A stretch of DNA of 61,446 nt from CAZZDK01 sp964652235 (GTDB lineage: Bacteria; Pseudomonadota; Alphaproteobacteria; UBA9219): assembly GCA_964652235.1 (NCBI GenBank), contig CAZZDK010000013.1, positions 1 to 61,446 of the forward strand, read 5' to 3'. Below the pieces are notes generated by a model. The model did not search any database, was not told where the DNA came from, and was given only the letters and a program-made list of their open reading frames with translations. A program made the position numbers and the translations under genes. Positions 17,050 to 26,328 of the stretch are shown here, piece after piece. Numbering within the stretch: position 1 is the stretch's first letter; each line of letters starts with the position of its first letter.

Positions 17050-17909
17050 TCCGTAGCCTCTTGCAAAGGAACCGAAGCGGCGGGCGTCTGCGGTTCGAGG
17101 ACCGTGCGGTCGGGCAGCCGCAAGTCGATGGCGACGATAGCCCGTTCCGTTATTTTATCTCTTTCGATTAATTGGGAAAGCTTCGTCAGCGCCGCCTCCA
17201 TCTGGATCTCAGGCAGACGAACGACGATGTTGGGATGAATGTGCAGGTTCCAGCGTCTTTCGCCGACGCGGACGGCGGCCCTCAAGGCGCGCTGGACGGT
17301 CGGAAAGGCCTGCAACGTGGCCAGAAGAGACTTGGTCTGTTCCGGCGCGGCGTTGCCGACGACCAGCGGCAGATTGAGGAATCTCTCGGGCTTGGCGGCC
17401 GTAATCTCGCGCCCGTTTTTGTCGATGACGACAGTGGTTCCGTCATGTTGCCAGCGGGCCAGGGGCTGCCGCTCGGTCAGTTTGACGACGACCTTGTTCG
17501 GTAGGCTTCGCAGAACGGAAACCTCCTCGGTCCAGGGCAGAGCCAGGATCTTTTCGTAAGATTCGTGCGGGTCGAAGGCGAAAAGGGGCATACCCGCTTT
17601 TATTTGAAGCGCGTCCATCAGCTCCTTCCGGTCCGTGTAGGCGCGTCCCTCGACCAGGACGTCCGAGACGGAAAACCCCGCTTTTTGGGTGAGACGCAGG
17701 CCAGCCTGGACGGCCCGGTCCCATTGGCGGTGCGGCCATTCGCTGTGCCATATCCAGGCGGCGAAAACGATGATGGCCACGGCCCCCAAAACCAAGAGAG
17801 CCAGCCGCGCGCTGAAACCCAGCCAGGGGCGCGACTCCTCGTCCCGCTGAAGCATGGTGTTCTGCCGCACGCTGCCGCGCAGGGGCTTTTTCTTCGTCAG
17901 GCGGGGCAT
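17046..17909 (-). CDS. ftsQ: Cell division protein FtsQ
   Basis: A bitopic membrane protein of the divisome that links early and late division proteins in the periplasm. The 287 residues show a basic cytoplasmic tail, one transmembrane helix (LALLVLGAVAIIVFAAWIW), a POTRA domain (GFSVSDVLVEGRAYTDRKEL to VVKLTERQPLARW) and an FtsQ domain with ERRWNLHIHPNIVVRLPE. I use ATG 17909 (MPRLTKKKPLRG); an ATG at 17930 is possible, and neither has a strong ribosome-binding site. It overlaps the end of ddl by 13 bp and the start of ftsA by 4 bp. Confidence 0.93.
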   Translation of the reverse strand: MPRLTKKKPLRGSVRQNTMLQRDEESRPWLGFSARLALLVLGAVAIIVFAAWIWHSEWPHRQWDRAVQAGLRLTQKAGFSVSDVLVEGRAYTDRKELMDALQIKAGMPLFAFDPHESYEKILALPWTEEVSVLRSLPNKVVVKLTERQPLARWQHDGTTVVIDKNGREITAAKPERFLNLPLVVGNAAPEQTKSLLATLQAFPTVQRALRAAVRVGERRWNLHIHPNIVVRLPEIQMEAALTKLSQLIERDKITERAIVAIDLRLPDRTVLEPQTPAASVPLQEATE

Positions 17910-18856
17910 ATCGGGTGATCCAGCATCCAACTGATCAGATCGTTAAAGGGAATGCCGATGTAGGCTGCCTGTTCGGGGAGAAGCGAAAGAGGCGTCAGGC
18001 CCGGTTGCGTATTCATCTCAAGGAAGAAGAGGCCTTCCGTCCCCGGCAGGTTTTCGTTCCAGCGGAAATCGGCCCGCGCCGCGCCGTGACAGCCGATGGA
18101 CTGATAGGCGGCCACGGCCATACGCATAGCTTCATCGCGCACCGCGTCCGGGATCGGGGCTGGCAGGAGATGGTCGGTCTGTCCGCCCGTATATTTGGCG
18201 GTGTAGTCGTAGAATTCGTGGTTTTTGGGACGAAGTTCCGTCACGGCCAGCGCCTTGGCTTCCTGGACCGTTCCCAGCACCGCGACGGTCAGTTCGCGTC
18301 CGGGGATGAAGGCTTCGATCAAAACCCTGTCGCCGTAGATCCAGCCGTCTTCCTCAATCTCGCCGAGATTGTCGCCGGTTTTAATGATCCGGACGCCGAC
18401 GCTGGAGCCTTCGTTGGTCGGCTTGATGACGAAAGGCGGGGCGAGGGGGTAACCCTTCGCCAGAATTTCCGCTCGCGTCACGATGCGGCCTTCGGCGCAG
18501 CGCACGCCGTGGGCCTGCGCCACGTTTTTCATGATCGGCTTGTCCATTGCGACGGCGGAAGCCAGAACGCCGGAATGGGTATAGGGAATGCCGACAAACT
18601 CCAAAAGGCCCTGAATCGTGCCGTCTTCGCCGATCCTCCCGTGCAGGGCGTTAAAGATCACGTCCGGACGCCCGTCCGCCTGCATGGTGAGGGCTTGCAG
18701 AAGGCCCAGGGCGTCCCGCTGCACGTCCACGGCCCGCACATGATGGCCAAGCTCTTGCAGCGCCTTGCAGACCGCGCCGCCGGAGACGAGCGAAACCTCC
18801 CGTTCGGACGACCACCCGCCCATAAGGACAGCGACCTTCTTTTTGGCTGCGGACAT
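17897..18856 (-). CDS. ddl: D-alanine--D-alanine ligase
   Basis: ATP-dependent joining of two D-alanines for the peptidoglycan stem peptide, in the cytoplasm. The 319-residue ATP-grasp protein has VLMGGWSSEREVSLVSGGAV at the N-terminus, GRIGEDGTIQGLLEFVGIPY, the ATP-binding PFVIKPTNEGSSVGV, and EMNTQPGLTPLSLLP with metal-binding Glu and Asn. I start at ATG 18856 (MSAAKKKVAV), preceded by AAAGGAGCC at good spacing; the longer frame from 18952 reads through a repetitive spacer. It is 11 bp after murB. Confidence 0.97.
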   Translation of the reverse strand: MSAAKKKVAVLMGGWSSEREVSLVSGGAVCKALQELGHHVRAVDVQRDALGLLQALTMQADGRPDVIFNALHGRIGEDGTIQGLLEFVGIPYTHSGVLASAVAMDKPIMKNVAQAHGVRCAEGRIVTRAEILAKGYPLAPPFVIKPTNEGSSVGVRIIKTGDNLGEIEEDGWIYGDRVLIEAFIPGRELTVAVLGTVQEAKALAVTELRPKNHEFYDYTAKYTGGQTDHLLPAPIPDAVRDEAMRMAVAAYQSIGCHGAARADFRWNENLPGTEGLFFLEMNTQPGLTPLSLLPEQAAYIGIPFNDLISWMLDHPICPA

Positions 18857-18867
18857 AGGCGGCTCCT

Positions 18868-19833
18868 TTACTTGACGGCAGACGGTTGATTCTTTTCTGT
18901 ATTCTGACATCTGACATCTGATTTCTGAATGCCCATCATCCTTATTTCCCACCGAAGCTCAAGGCCCGATTTCTCAAGAACCCGGCGGCGGACCTCTTCG
19001 CCCAGCTTTTCAAGGTCTTCGGCGGTGGCGGTGCCGTCGTTGATCATGAAATTGCAATGTTTTTCGGACATCCTGGCCCCGCCGATTCGCAGGCCCCGGC
19101 ATCCGGCCTGCTCGATCAATTCCCAGGCCTTATGGCCCGGCGGGTTAGCGAAAGTCGATCCGCAGGTTCTCTCGCGCAAGGGCTGGGAAGTCGCGCGCGA
19201 GGCCTGAATCTCCTTCATCCTCTTTTCAATTTCTTCCTTATCGCCGGGCAGGCCGCGCAGAACGGCGCTTGTGAATATCCAGTCTTCCGGCGCCGCGCAG
19301 CGGCGGTAGGTCAGACCCATGATCTCGGGGCCGACCGTCTCTATCTGTCCTTTGCGATCCACGGCGGCGACTTTTTCGACGATCAGGCGCATTTCGCCGC
19401 CGTAAGCGCCCGCATTCATGCGCAAAGCGCCGCCGATGGAGCCCGGAATGCCGGAAAGGAACTCCAGCCCAGCCAAACCGGCTTTGGCCGCCGCCCGCGA
19501 AACGTTAAAATCCAGCGCCGCCGCCCCGACGTGGATTTCGGCGCCGTCGATTTTAATGGATGAAAATTCGGGGCCGAGCTTGATAACGATCCCCGGCACG
19601 CCGCCGTCGCGGATCAGGACGTTCGATCCGACGCCGAGCGTAAAAACCGGAATCTCCGCCGGAAGATTTTTCAGGAAATGGGCCAGGTCTTCCGTATCCG
19701 CAGGCTGGAAAAGAACTTCCGCGGGGCCGCCGACGCGAAACCAGGAAAAATCCTTAAGCGGCGCGTTCGGGATCAGCTTGCCGCGAACTCCAGGCAAGCG
19801 GGAGAGGAGGGAAGCTGACTGCAAGGTCATCAT
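18868..19833 (-). CDS. murB: UDP-N-acetylenolpyruvoylglucosamine reductase
   Basis: FAD/NADPH enzyme that forms UDP-N-acetylmuramate. Of 321 residues, the FAD domain shows TLGVGSNVLIRDGGVPG and SGIPGSIGGALRMNAGAYGGE, and the active-site serine is in RTCGSTFANPPG. The glutamate-bearing C-terminal end is TAEDLEKLGEEVRRRV. The last ~20 residues (IQKSDVRCQNTEKNQPSAVK) go beyond the usual C-terminus and are encoded by a repetitive stretch (cagatgtcagatgtcag), so the family stop has probably been replaced. Start ATG 19833, followed by a second ATG. It is separated from murC by a repeat copy. Confidence 0.96.
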   Translation of the reverse strand: MMTLQSASLLSRLPGVRGKLIPNAPLKDFSWFRVGGPAEVLFQPADTEDLAHFLKNLPAEIPVFTLGVGSNVLIRDGGVPGIVIKLGPEFSSIKIDGAEIHVGAAALDFNVSRAAAKAGLAGLEFLSGIPGSIGGALRMNAGAYGGEMRLIVEKVAAVDRKGQIETVGPEIMGLTYRRCAAPEDWIFTSAVLRGLPGDKEEIEKRMKEIQASRATSQPLRERTCGSTFANPPGHKAWELIEQAGCRGLRIGGARMSEKHCNFMINDGTATAEDLEKLGEEVRRRVLEKSGLELRWEIRMMGIQKSDVRCQNTEKNQPSAVK

Positions 19834-19853
19834 GCGTCCGTCAATAAACGTTT

Positions 19854-19978
19854 GTCATTGCGAGCGAGACTTTCGGCGTTTGCGCCGAAAGGGGAGCGCG
19901 GCAATCCAGAGTCGCCAGAGACCAACATCGTTCTGTTTGACCCTGGATTGCTTCGGCCCTTGCGGGCCTCGCAATGAC
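19854..19978. repeat. GTCATTGCGAG palindromic repeat, copy 3 (murC-murB gap)
   Basis: 125 bp, ends GTCATTGCGAG and CTCGCAATGAC, inner arms GCAATCCAGAGTC and CCTGGATTGCTTCGG. An extra small hairpin, TTTCGGCGTTTGCGCCGAAA, lies in the left half (about 19870-19890). It lies between murC and murB inside the minus-strand dcw cluster, 20 bp before the murB start. Confidence 0.9.
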
Positions 19979-20005
19979 AGTTAACAATGACGAAAGGGAG
20001 AACGC

Positions 20006-21466
20006 TCACGCGCTTTCCTTCTTTCTTTTTTCCTCAAGCGCGCGCAATTCGTCCGGCAAGGCGTGCGCCCATTTCGAAATGCTGCCTGCGCCCAAACAGA
20101 TGACGCAATCGCCTGGACGTGCGATTTCGGAAATTGTTTTCGCCAAATCTTCCGGCGCGGACAGGGCGTACACCTCGCGGTGGCCGTGGGCGCGCAGGCC
20201 GTCGGTCAGCGCGTCGCGGTTGACGCCTTCAATCGGCTCTTCGCCCGCGGGATAGACATCCGCCACGACGACGATATCCGCGTCGTTAAAGCAGGTGCAG
20301 AACTCGGCGAAAAGGCTCGAAAGGCGCGTATAGCGGTGCGGCTGGACCACCGCGATCACGCGGCCTTCCGGCGGCTTGACTTGAAGCGCGGCCTTAAGCG
20401 TCGTGGCGATTTCCACGGGGTGATGCGCGTAATCGTCCACGACCATGATCCCGCCCACGACACCCGTGCGCGTGAAGCGGCGGCTCACGCCCTCGAACTT
20501 CGCCAAGGCGCGGCGCGCAGCCGCGTCCGCAAAGCCGAGCTGTCGGCCGGTCGCGAGAACGGCCAGCGCGTTTTGCACGTTATGTTGCCCCACGACGGGC
20601 AGGAAGAAGTCCTTGACCGTCTGGACCTTGCCGGATTTATGGCAGGTGAACTGAACGTCGAAACGCGAGCCGTCCGGCTTCATGTCGAGATTGACGGCTC
20701 GCACATCGGCCTGCGGGGAAAAGCCGTAGGTGACGATGCGTCGGTCCTGCACGCGAGCGATAAGCGCCTGGACTTCCGGATGATCGATGCACAGAACGGC
20801 AAAGCCGTAAAAAGGAATATTCTCGACGAACTTTTGATAGGCTTCGCGCGCGGCGTCGAAGGTTTTGTAATGGTCGAGATGTTCGGGATCGATATTGGTG
20901 ACGACGCAAACGGTCGAGGGCAATTTCACGAAGCTGCCGTCGGACTCGTCCGTCTCCACGACGATCCAGTCTCCCTCGCCGAGCCGCGCGTTCGTGCCGT
21001 AAGCGCCCATAATGCCGCCGTTGACGACGGTGGGGTCGAGTCCCGCTTCGTCGAACAGAGCGGCCATCATCGTGGTCGTCGTGGTCTTGCCGTGCGTGCC
21101 CGCGACGCCCACCGCCCATTTGAGACGCATGAGCTCGCCGAGCATTTCCGCCCGCCTTACGACGGGCAGGCCCGCCTCGCGCGCGGCGAGGACTTCCGGA
21201 TTATCTTTCTTGACAGCGGAAGAGATGACCACGACCCCCGCGCCGTCCACGTTTTCGGGTTTATGGCCGATGGTAACGACAATGCCCTTATCGCGTAAAC
21301 GTTTGACGTTGGCGTTTTCGGCCAGGTCGCTGCCCCGAACCTGGTAGCCGAGGTGATGGAGAATCTCGGCAATGCCGCTCATGCCGATGCCCCCGATGCC
21401 GACGAAATGCAAAACGCCCACGTCAAGGGGGCTAAAAGGACGGCGCAGGGGAATGGGAGCGATCAT
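20006..21466 (-). CDS. murC: UDP-N-acetylmuramate--L-alanine ligase
   Basis: Adds L-alanine to UDP-MurNAc in the cytoplasm, the first Mur ligase step. The 486 residues show the N-terminal FVGIGGIGMSGIAEILHHLGY, the ATP-binding loop GVAGTHGKTTTTTMMAAL, the central NIDPEHLDHYKTFD and the C-terminal VVDDYAHHPVEI and VVQPHRYTRL. All are standard for MurC. Start ATG 21466 overlaps the murG stop by 4 bases. A GTCATTGCGAG repeat follows downstream before murB. Confidence 0.98.
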   Translation of the reverse strand: MIAPIPLRRPFSPLDVGVLHFVGIGGIGMSGIAEILHHLGYQVRGSDLAENANVKRLRDKGIVVTIGHKPENVDGAGVVVISSAVKKDNPEVLAAREAGLPVVRRAEMLGELMRLKWAVGVAGTHGKTTTTTMMAALFDEAGLDPTVVNGGIMGAYGTNARLGEGDWIVVETDESDGSFVKLPSTVCVVTNIDPEHLDHYKTFDAAREAYQKFVENIPFYGFAVLCIDHPEVQALIARVQDRRIVTYGFSPQADVRAVNLDMKPDGSRFDVQFTCHKSGKVQTVKDFFLPVVGQHNVQNALAVLATGRQLGFADAAARRALAKFEGVSRRFTRTGVVGGIMVVDDYAHHPVEIATTLKAALQVKPPEGRVIAVVQPHRYTRLSSLFAEFCTCFNDADIVVVADVYPAGEEPIEGVNRDALTDGLRAHGHREVYALSAPEDLAKTISEIARPGDCVICLGAGSISKWAHALPDELRALEEKRKKESA

Positions 21467-22653
21467 TCGAAAATCTCTCTGGTTGAAAGGGCTAAGGAAG
21501 ATTCCCGGCCCGAGCGATCAGGATTGTCGATCCAGGCTTTTTCGTGCTTGGCGGGCGTAAGACCGGCGGCTTTATAGACGCAGTCGGCCAGCTTATCCGC
21601 CGCCGTGACGGTGCCCCACGCGCGGGCCGCCGCTGCGGCTTTGGCGAGCGAAGCGGGCATGGCGAGGAGGGATTCCAGGCGTACCGCCAAGGCTTCGGGC
21701 GTAAAAGTCGGTTGCGGGATCATCCAGGAGCCTCCCGCCGCCGCAAGGGCCTGAGCATTTTCCGTCTGTTCCCCGGCATGGGCGTGGGGAAAAGGAACCA
21801 GGACCGAAGGCCGTCCGATAGCGGTCAATTCGGCAATCGCGCCGCCGCCCGCGCGGCCTATGACGAGATGGGCGCTTGCCATCCGTTCCGGCACGTCTTT
21901 GAAGAAGGGCGAAAGTTCGGCCTCTACGCCCGCGCCCGCGAAAGCGGCATGGGCGGATTCCAGGTCTTCGGCGCGGCATTGCTGCGCGATGAGGATCCGG
22001 CCCCGCAAACCGGCGGGGAGCAGGGCAAGCGCTCTCGGAACGACGGAAGAGAAAATATGGGCGCCCAAAGAGCCGCCCAGGACAAGAAGACGGATGGGGC
22101 CGTCTTCCTCCAAAGCGGGATAGGGCGTGGCTCGCAAAGCCGCGAAAGCCGGACGCACAGGATTGCCGGTATGGACGATTTGCGTGCGGATATGTCCGGG
22201 AATGTCGAGAACATGGGGAAAAGAGGTAGCCAGAAGCTTCGCAGAGGGCAGCAGCATCCGGTTGGCCCGGCCCAGGACGGCGTTTTGTTCGTGCAGGACA
22301 ATGGGAACGTCCATTTTCGCGGCGGCGTAGAGCAAAGGAACGGAAGGATAACCGCCGAAGCCGACGACGGCGGCAGGTTTCAACCGGCGCAGGAGGAGAA
22401 GGGCCTGAAGAACGCCTACGCCCATCTTGGCGACGCTGAAGGCCTTACTGAAAAGGTTTCTGCCGAGCGGGCCGGCAGCGACTTTATAGGCGGGAACGCT
22501 CAGTTCGCCCTCGAACTTGCCGCCGCGCTTGTCCGTCACAAGGCCGACGCGGGCGCCGCGCCCCAGAAACTCGCGCGAAAGCGCCTCGGCGGGGAACACG
22601 TGTCCCCCCGTTCCGCCCGCGGCGAGAAGAAAAAGCGGCGATGAATCGCTCAT
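21463..22653 (-). CDS. murG: UDP-GlcNAc:lipid I N-acetylglucosaminyltransferase
   Basis: Makes lipid II from lipid I at the inner face of the membrane. The 396 residues have the G-loop GGTGGHVFPAEALSRE, the second glycine loop LGGSLGAHIFSS, and the donor-binding segment GRAGGGAIAELTAIGRPSVL with HAGEQTENAQAL. I start at ATG 22653 (MSDSSPLFLL), directly after the ribosome-binding site aggggggtcc; an upstream frame to 22680 lacks support. The C-terminus is slightly longer than in E. coli. It overlaps murC by 4 bp. Confidence 0.97.
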   Translation of the reverse strand: MSDSSPLFLLAAGGTGGHVFPAEALSREFLGRGARVGLVTDKRGGKFEGELSVPAYKVAAGPLGRNLFSKAFSVAKMGVGVLQALLLLRRLKPAAVVGFGGYPSVPLLYAAAKMDVPIVLHEQNAVLGRANRMLLPSAKLLATSFPHVLDIPGHIRTQIVHTGNPVRPAFAALRATPYPALEEDGPIRLLVLGGSLGAHIFSSVVPRALALLPAGLRGRILIAQQCRAEDLESAHAAFAGAGVEAELSPFFKDVPERMASAHLVIGRAGGGAIAELTAIGRPSVLVPFPHAHAGEQTENAQALAAAGGSWMIPQPTFTPEALAVRLESLLAMPASLAKAAAAARAWGTVTAADKLADCVYKAAGLTPAKHEKAWIDNPDRSGRESSLALSTREIFE

Positions 22654-22713
22654 GGACCCCCCTCTGATAGAGGCCCTCAATAGACCCCTTTTTCAAGGCC
22701 GGGGCAAGGGGAG

Positions 22714-23832
22714 TCATACATCCGAAAGGCCATATCTTTTGCGGGTCAGCGCCAAAAGCATTCCCATTTCCAAGGCCGTGGCCCACAGCGAAGAACCGCC
22801 ATAGGATAAAAACGGCAAGGTCATGCCCTTGGGCGGCATCAAGCGCAAAGTCGAGGCCAGATTGATGGCGACCTGAAGGCCGAAGGCGACCAAAAGGCCG
22901 CTTCCCGCCAAAAGAACGAACAGATTGTTCTCGCTGCGCAGGCGCCAGAAGCCGCGCAGAACGACGAAGGCGAACAGGGCGACGATGATTCCGGCGCCGA
23001 TCAGGCCGAGCTCTTCTCCCGCCACGGCGAAGACGAAATCCGCGTGCGCGTCGGGAATGGACATCTTGACGGTTCCCGATCCCGGGCCGGTGCCGAACAG
23101 GCCGCCGTTGTTGAAAGCTTTAAGGGCGAGATCGGCCTGATAGGTGTCGCCGCTGTGCGAAACGAAGCGATCCATGCGCGAGGCGAAGTGCGGATAGGCG
23201 TAGTAGGCGCCCGTCAGGCTGAGGGCGGCCAGAACCGGCAAAAGCCAGGCCAGTAAGATCGGCATTCCGGCCAGAAAAAATTGAGCGAACCATATCATCG
23301 AGACCAAGGCCGTCATACCGATGTCGGGCTGATTGAGAAGGCAGGCGACGATAAGCAGATAAAGCAGGGCGTTGACGCCGAAACCGGGGAACCCCTTGCG
23401 TTCGCATTGTCGGGAAAAAAGCCAGGCCGCAACGACGGCGAAAAGAGGTTTGACGAACTCGGACGGTTGGAAGGAGACGTTCAGAACCTGAATCCAACGT
23501 GCCGCGCCCTTGATCTCAGTCCCCCAGAGAAGCGTGCCGATTAGGAAGGGCAAAAAAACGCCGAGCAGCGCCATGCCGAGCCACAGAATCTGCCGCGGCG
23601 AAAGAAGCGAGACGCCGAACAAGAGCGCCAGAGCGGGCGCGAGCATGACGAGGTGCCGTTCGACGAAATAGAAATTATCGAGGTGGTGCTTGACTGCGAC
23701 GGCGGGCGTGGCCGCCTGAATAAGCAAGATGCCAAACCCGATCAGAAGCAGCAGCGCCGCGAGCGTCCACCGGTCCACCGTCCACCACCAGCGGCCCACC
23801 ACGGTCTGATCGGAACGGGAAACGGTCGCCAT
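22714..23832 (-). CDS. ftsW: Lipid II polymerase / divisome SEDS protein FtsW
   Basis: A SEDS-family membrane glycosyltransferase that polymerises lipid II at the septum together with FtsI. The 372 residues form about ten hydrophobic segments. Family marks: FVERHLVMLAPALALLFGV, IQVLNVSFQPSEFVKPLFAV, GSGTVKMSIPDAHADFVFAV with the conserved Asp, and PPKGMTLPFLSYGGSSLW at the C-terminus. I chose ATG 23832 because it follows GAGGGGG; a GTG at 23838 would overlap the murD stop. It is two bases downstream of murD. The short C-terminal tail ends at ALTRKRYGLSDV. Confidence 0.96.
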   Translation of the reverse strand: MATVSRSDQTVVGRWWWTVDRWTLAALLLLIGFGILLIQAATPAVAVKHHLDNFYFVERHLVMLAPALALLFGVSLLSPRQILWLGMALLGVFLPFLIGTLLWGTEIKGAARWIQVLNVSFQPSEFVKPLFAVVAAWLFSRQCERKGFPGFGVNALLYLLIVACLLNQPDIGMTALVSMIWFAQFFLAGMPILLAWLLPVLAALSLTGAYYAYPHFASRMDRFVSHSGDTYQADLALKAFNNGGLFGTGPGSGTVKMSIPDAHADFVFAVAGEELGLIGAGIIVALFAFVVLRGFWRLRSENNLFVLLAGSGLLVAFGLQVAINLASTLRLMPPKGMTLPFLSYGGSSLWATALEMGMLLALTRKRYGLSDV

Positions 23833-23834
23833 GT

Positions 23835-25208
23835 TCACCCCCTCTTCAAAAGAGCCTGGACCTGGGCGGCAAAACGTTCGCCCCGCTCTTCGAAACTTGC
23901 GAACTGGTCCCAGGAAGCGCAGGCGGGAGAGAGGAGGACGACAGCCCCTTTTTTCTTTTCTTTTAAGGCCAGTAGAGCCGCTTTCTCTGTCGCTACATCA
24001 AGCGTGCCGCACAAGGCGTAGGGGATTTTTTGCTCCTCGCACCAGGCGGCGAAAGCCTCGCTGGCCTGGCCGATGATAAAGGCGTGGACAACGGGCCGAA
24101 CCAGCTTTTCGAGGCCCGAAAGCCCCCCCGTTTTGGGCAATCCGCCGATGATCCAATAGATATTCTCATAGCAAACGAGGGCTTTGCTCGTCGCGTCGGC
24201 ATTCGTGGCCTTGCTGTCGTTGATAAAGCGCACGCCGTCCTTTTCGCCGACAAGCTGCTGGCGGTGGGCGAGCCCCGGAAAGCTCGCGAGGCCTTTTTCA
24301 ATCTCCTGCCGCGTCAGGCCCAAGGCCCGGCAGGCCGCAAAGGCCGCCGCTGCGTTCTGCGCGTTGTGCCTGCCCGGCAGCCGCGTGAGGGGGGAGAGAT
24401 CGAGCGGCTCAGGATCGAAGGAAAACCGCAAGGCCCCGTTCCCAATTTCGATCCCGTTTTCGGGCGTTCTTCGCGAGGAAAGCTCCACGAGCGAAAGGTT
24501 GCGGCGCTTTTTTAGTTCCTCAAAAACGGCCTGCGTTTCCGGCTCGTCCGTTCCAAGAACCAAAGTCTGCGGCCCATCCGTCCGCGCGATTTTCTTTTTG
24601 GCCGCGACATAGCCCTGAAGGCCGCCGTGGCGCTCGTAATGGTCGGGCGTGACGTTAAGCCAGACGCCGACTTCGAGAGGATTGCTTTGGATCAGATCAA
24701 GCTGATACGACGACAATTCCAGAACGTAAAATCCGTTTTCATCCATCGGCTCCAGCGAAAGCGCCGCCGTGCCGATATTGCCGCCCATCTGAACCTTTCG
24801 CCCCGCGCTTTGCAGGATGTGGGCGATGAGGGCAGTGGTCGTCGATTTGCCGTTCGTGCCCGTGATGCCGACATACCTCGCCTTGGGGCAGGCTTCGAAA
24901 AGAAGATCGAGATCGCTTAGAACCGGAACCTTTGCCGCGCGGGCCTTCAGGGCGGCAGGATGCGGCGCGGGGTGCGTAAGCGGCACGCCCGGCGCCATGA
25001 CAAGACCGGCGATCCCGCTCCAGTCCGTTTGCGTGGGATCGGCCAACGCGTGCCCTGCGGCCTGGATTGCCTCGCGTCCCTTTTCCTTGTCGTCCCAGGC
25101 GAGGACCTTCGCGCCTGCGGCTTCCAGCGCGGCGGCGCTGGCCTGGCCCGATTTGCCGAAACCCAAAACGAAAAACGTCTTTCCGGACGCGTGGGGAAGG
25201 GGGATCAT
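23835..25208 (-). CDS. murD: UDP-N-acetylmuramoyl-L-alanine--D-glutamate ligase
   Basis: Second Mur ligase, adds D-glutamate. The 457 residues contain FVLGFGKSGQASAAALEAAG at the N-terminus, the P-loop GITGTNGKSTTTALIAHIL, LNVTPDHYERHGGLQGYVAAK, and FINDSKATNADAT with the C-terminal ATP/substrate residues. Start ATG 25208 (MIPLPHASGK). It sits 3 bp downstream of mraY and 2 bp upstream of ftsW, so all three are likely co-translated. Confidence 0.97.
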   Translation of the reverse strand: MIPLPHASGKTFFVLGFGKSGQASAAALEAAGAKVLAWDDKEKGREAIQAAGHALADPTQTDWSGIAGLVMAPGVPLTHPAPHPAALKARAAKVPVLSDLDLLFEACPKARYVGITGTNGKSTTTALIAHILQSAGRKVQMGGNIGTAALSLEPMDENGFYVLELSSYQLDLIQSNPLEVGVWLNVTPDHYERHGGLQGYVAAKKKIARTDGPQTLVLGTDEPETQAVFEELKKRRNLSLVELSSRRTPENGIEIGNGALRFSFDPEPLDLSPLTRLPGRHNAQNAAAAFAACRALGLTRQEIEKGLASFPGLAHRQQLVGEKDGVRFINDSKATNADATSKALVCYENIYWIIGGLPKTGGLSGLEKLVRPVVHAFIIGQASEAFAAWCEEQKIPYALCGTLDVATEKAALLALKEKKKGAVVLLSPACASWDQFASFEERGERFAAQVQALLKRG

Positions 25209-25211
25209 CGC

Positions 25212-26297
25212 TTATCTCAGCTTGAGCGTGGACATACCGACAAGCGCCAGTACGCAGGCGATGATCCAAAAACGGATCACGACGGTCGGCTCCGACCAGC
25301 CCTTTTTTTCGAAATGATGATGCAAAGGCGCCATCTTGAAAACGCGCTTGCCGGTGAGCTTGAAGCTGGCCACTTGAAGGATGACGGAAACCGTTTCCAT
25401 CACAAACAGACCGCCGATGATGGCCAGAACGATCTCGTGCTTGATGATGACGGCGATCGCGCCGATGGAGCTTCCCAGAGCCAGCGAGCCGGTATCGCCC
25501 ATGAAAACTTGCGCGGGCGGCGCGTTGAACCACAAAAAGCCCAAACACGCGCCGACCAAAGCGCCGCAGAAAACGGCCAGTTCGCCGGCGCCCGGCACGT
25601 GAACGACTTGAAGATAGCCCGCGAAAACGGCGTTGCCGACGAGGTAGGAGATGATCCCGAAGCACAAAGCCACGATCAGAACCGGCACCGTGGCCAGGCC
25701 GTCCAGGCCGTCGGTCAGGTTGACCGCGTTGCTCGAGCCGACGATGACGAAAACGGCGAAGACGAAAAAGAATCCGCCGAGCGGGACGAAGAAATCCTTG
25801 AAGAAAGGCAAAGCGAGGGCCGTCGCGTGGTCGCCTCCGGCGAAATCCACGATGAACCAGGTCGCCAATCCGGCGATGGCGATCTGGATCAGAAGACGGA
25901 TTTTTCCGGGCACGCCGCGCGTGTTTCGCTTGGTGAGTTTTTGATAATCGTCCACGAAGCCGACGAGGCCGAACCCGATCGTGACGGCCAGAACGATCCA
26001 GGTATAGACGGTCGTCAGGTCCATCCACAAAAGCGTGCTGGCGACGACCGAGACGAGGATCATCAAGCCGCCCATCGTGGGCGTTCCCTTTTTCTTGAAG
26101 TGCGTTTCGGGTCCGTCCTCGCGGATAGGTTGGCCTTCGCCCTGTTTGGCGCGCAGCCAGCGGATCAGGCGAGGGCCGAAAAGGAAACAAAGGATAAGCG
26201 CGGTGAGCATCGCGCCGCCTGTCCGGAACGTGATGTAGCGGAACAGGTTGAACGCCGTGAAATCCGAAGCGAGGGGAAAGAGGATATGGTAGAGCAT
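25212..26297 (-). CDS. mraY: Phospho-N-acetylmuramoyl-pentapeptide transferase
   Basis: Integral membrane enzyme that makes lipid I from UDP-MurNAc-pentapeptide and undecaprenyl phosphate. The 361 residues (E. coli has 360) have about ten hydrophobic helices and the family motifs GTPTMGGLMIL, the aspartate pair in GFVDDYQKL, NAVNLTDGLDGLATVP, and MAPLHHHFEKKGWSE with the HHH motif. I start at ATG 26297 (MLYHILFPLA), which matches the family; a longer frame to 26333 only adds repeat-derived residues. A GTCATTGCGAG repeat separates it from murF. Confidence 0.97.
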   Translation of the reverse strand: MLYHILFPLASDFTAFNLFRYITFRTGGAMLTALILCFLFGPRLIRWLRAKQGEGQPIREDGPETHFKKKGTPTMGGLMILVSVVASTLLWMDLTTVYTWIVLAVTIGFGLVGFVDDYQKLTKRNTRGVPGKIRLLIQIAIAGLATWFIVDFAGGDHATALALPFFKDFFVPLGGFFFVFAVFVIVGSSNAVNLTDGLDGLATVPVLIVALCFGIISYLVGNAVFAGYLQVVHVPGAGELAVFCGALVGACLGFLWFNAPPAQVFMGDTGSLALGSSIGAIAVIIKHEIVLAIIGGLFVMETVSVILQVASFKLTGKRVFKMAPLHHHFEKKGWSEPTVVIRFWIIACVLALVGMSTLKLR

Positions 26298-26328
26298 GGC
26301 GTGCGGAAACCTATGGTTCAAAAAAGTT

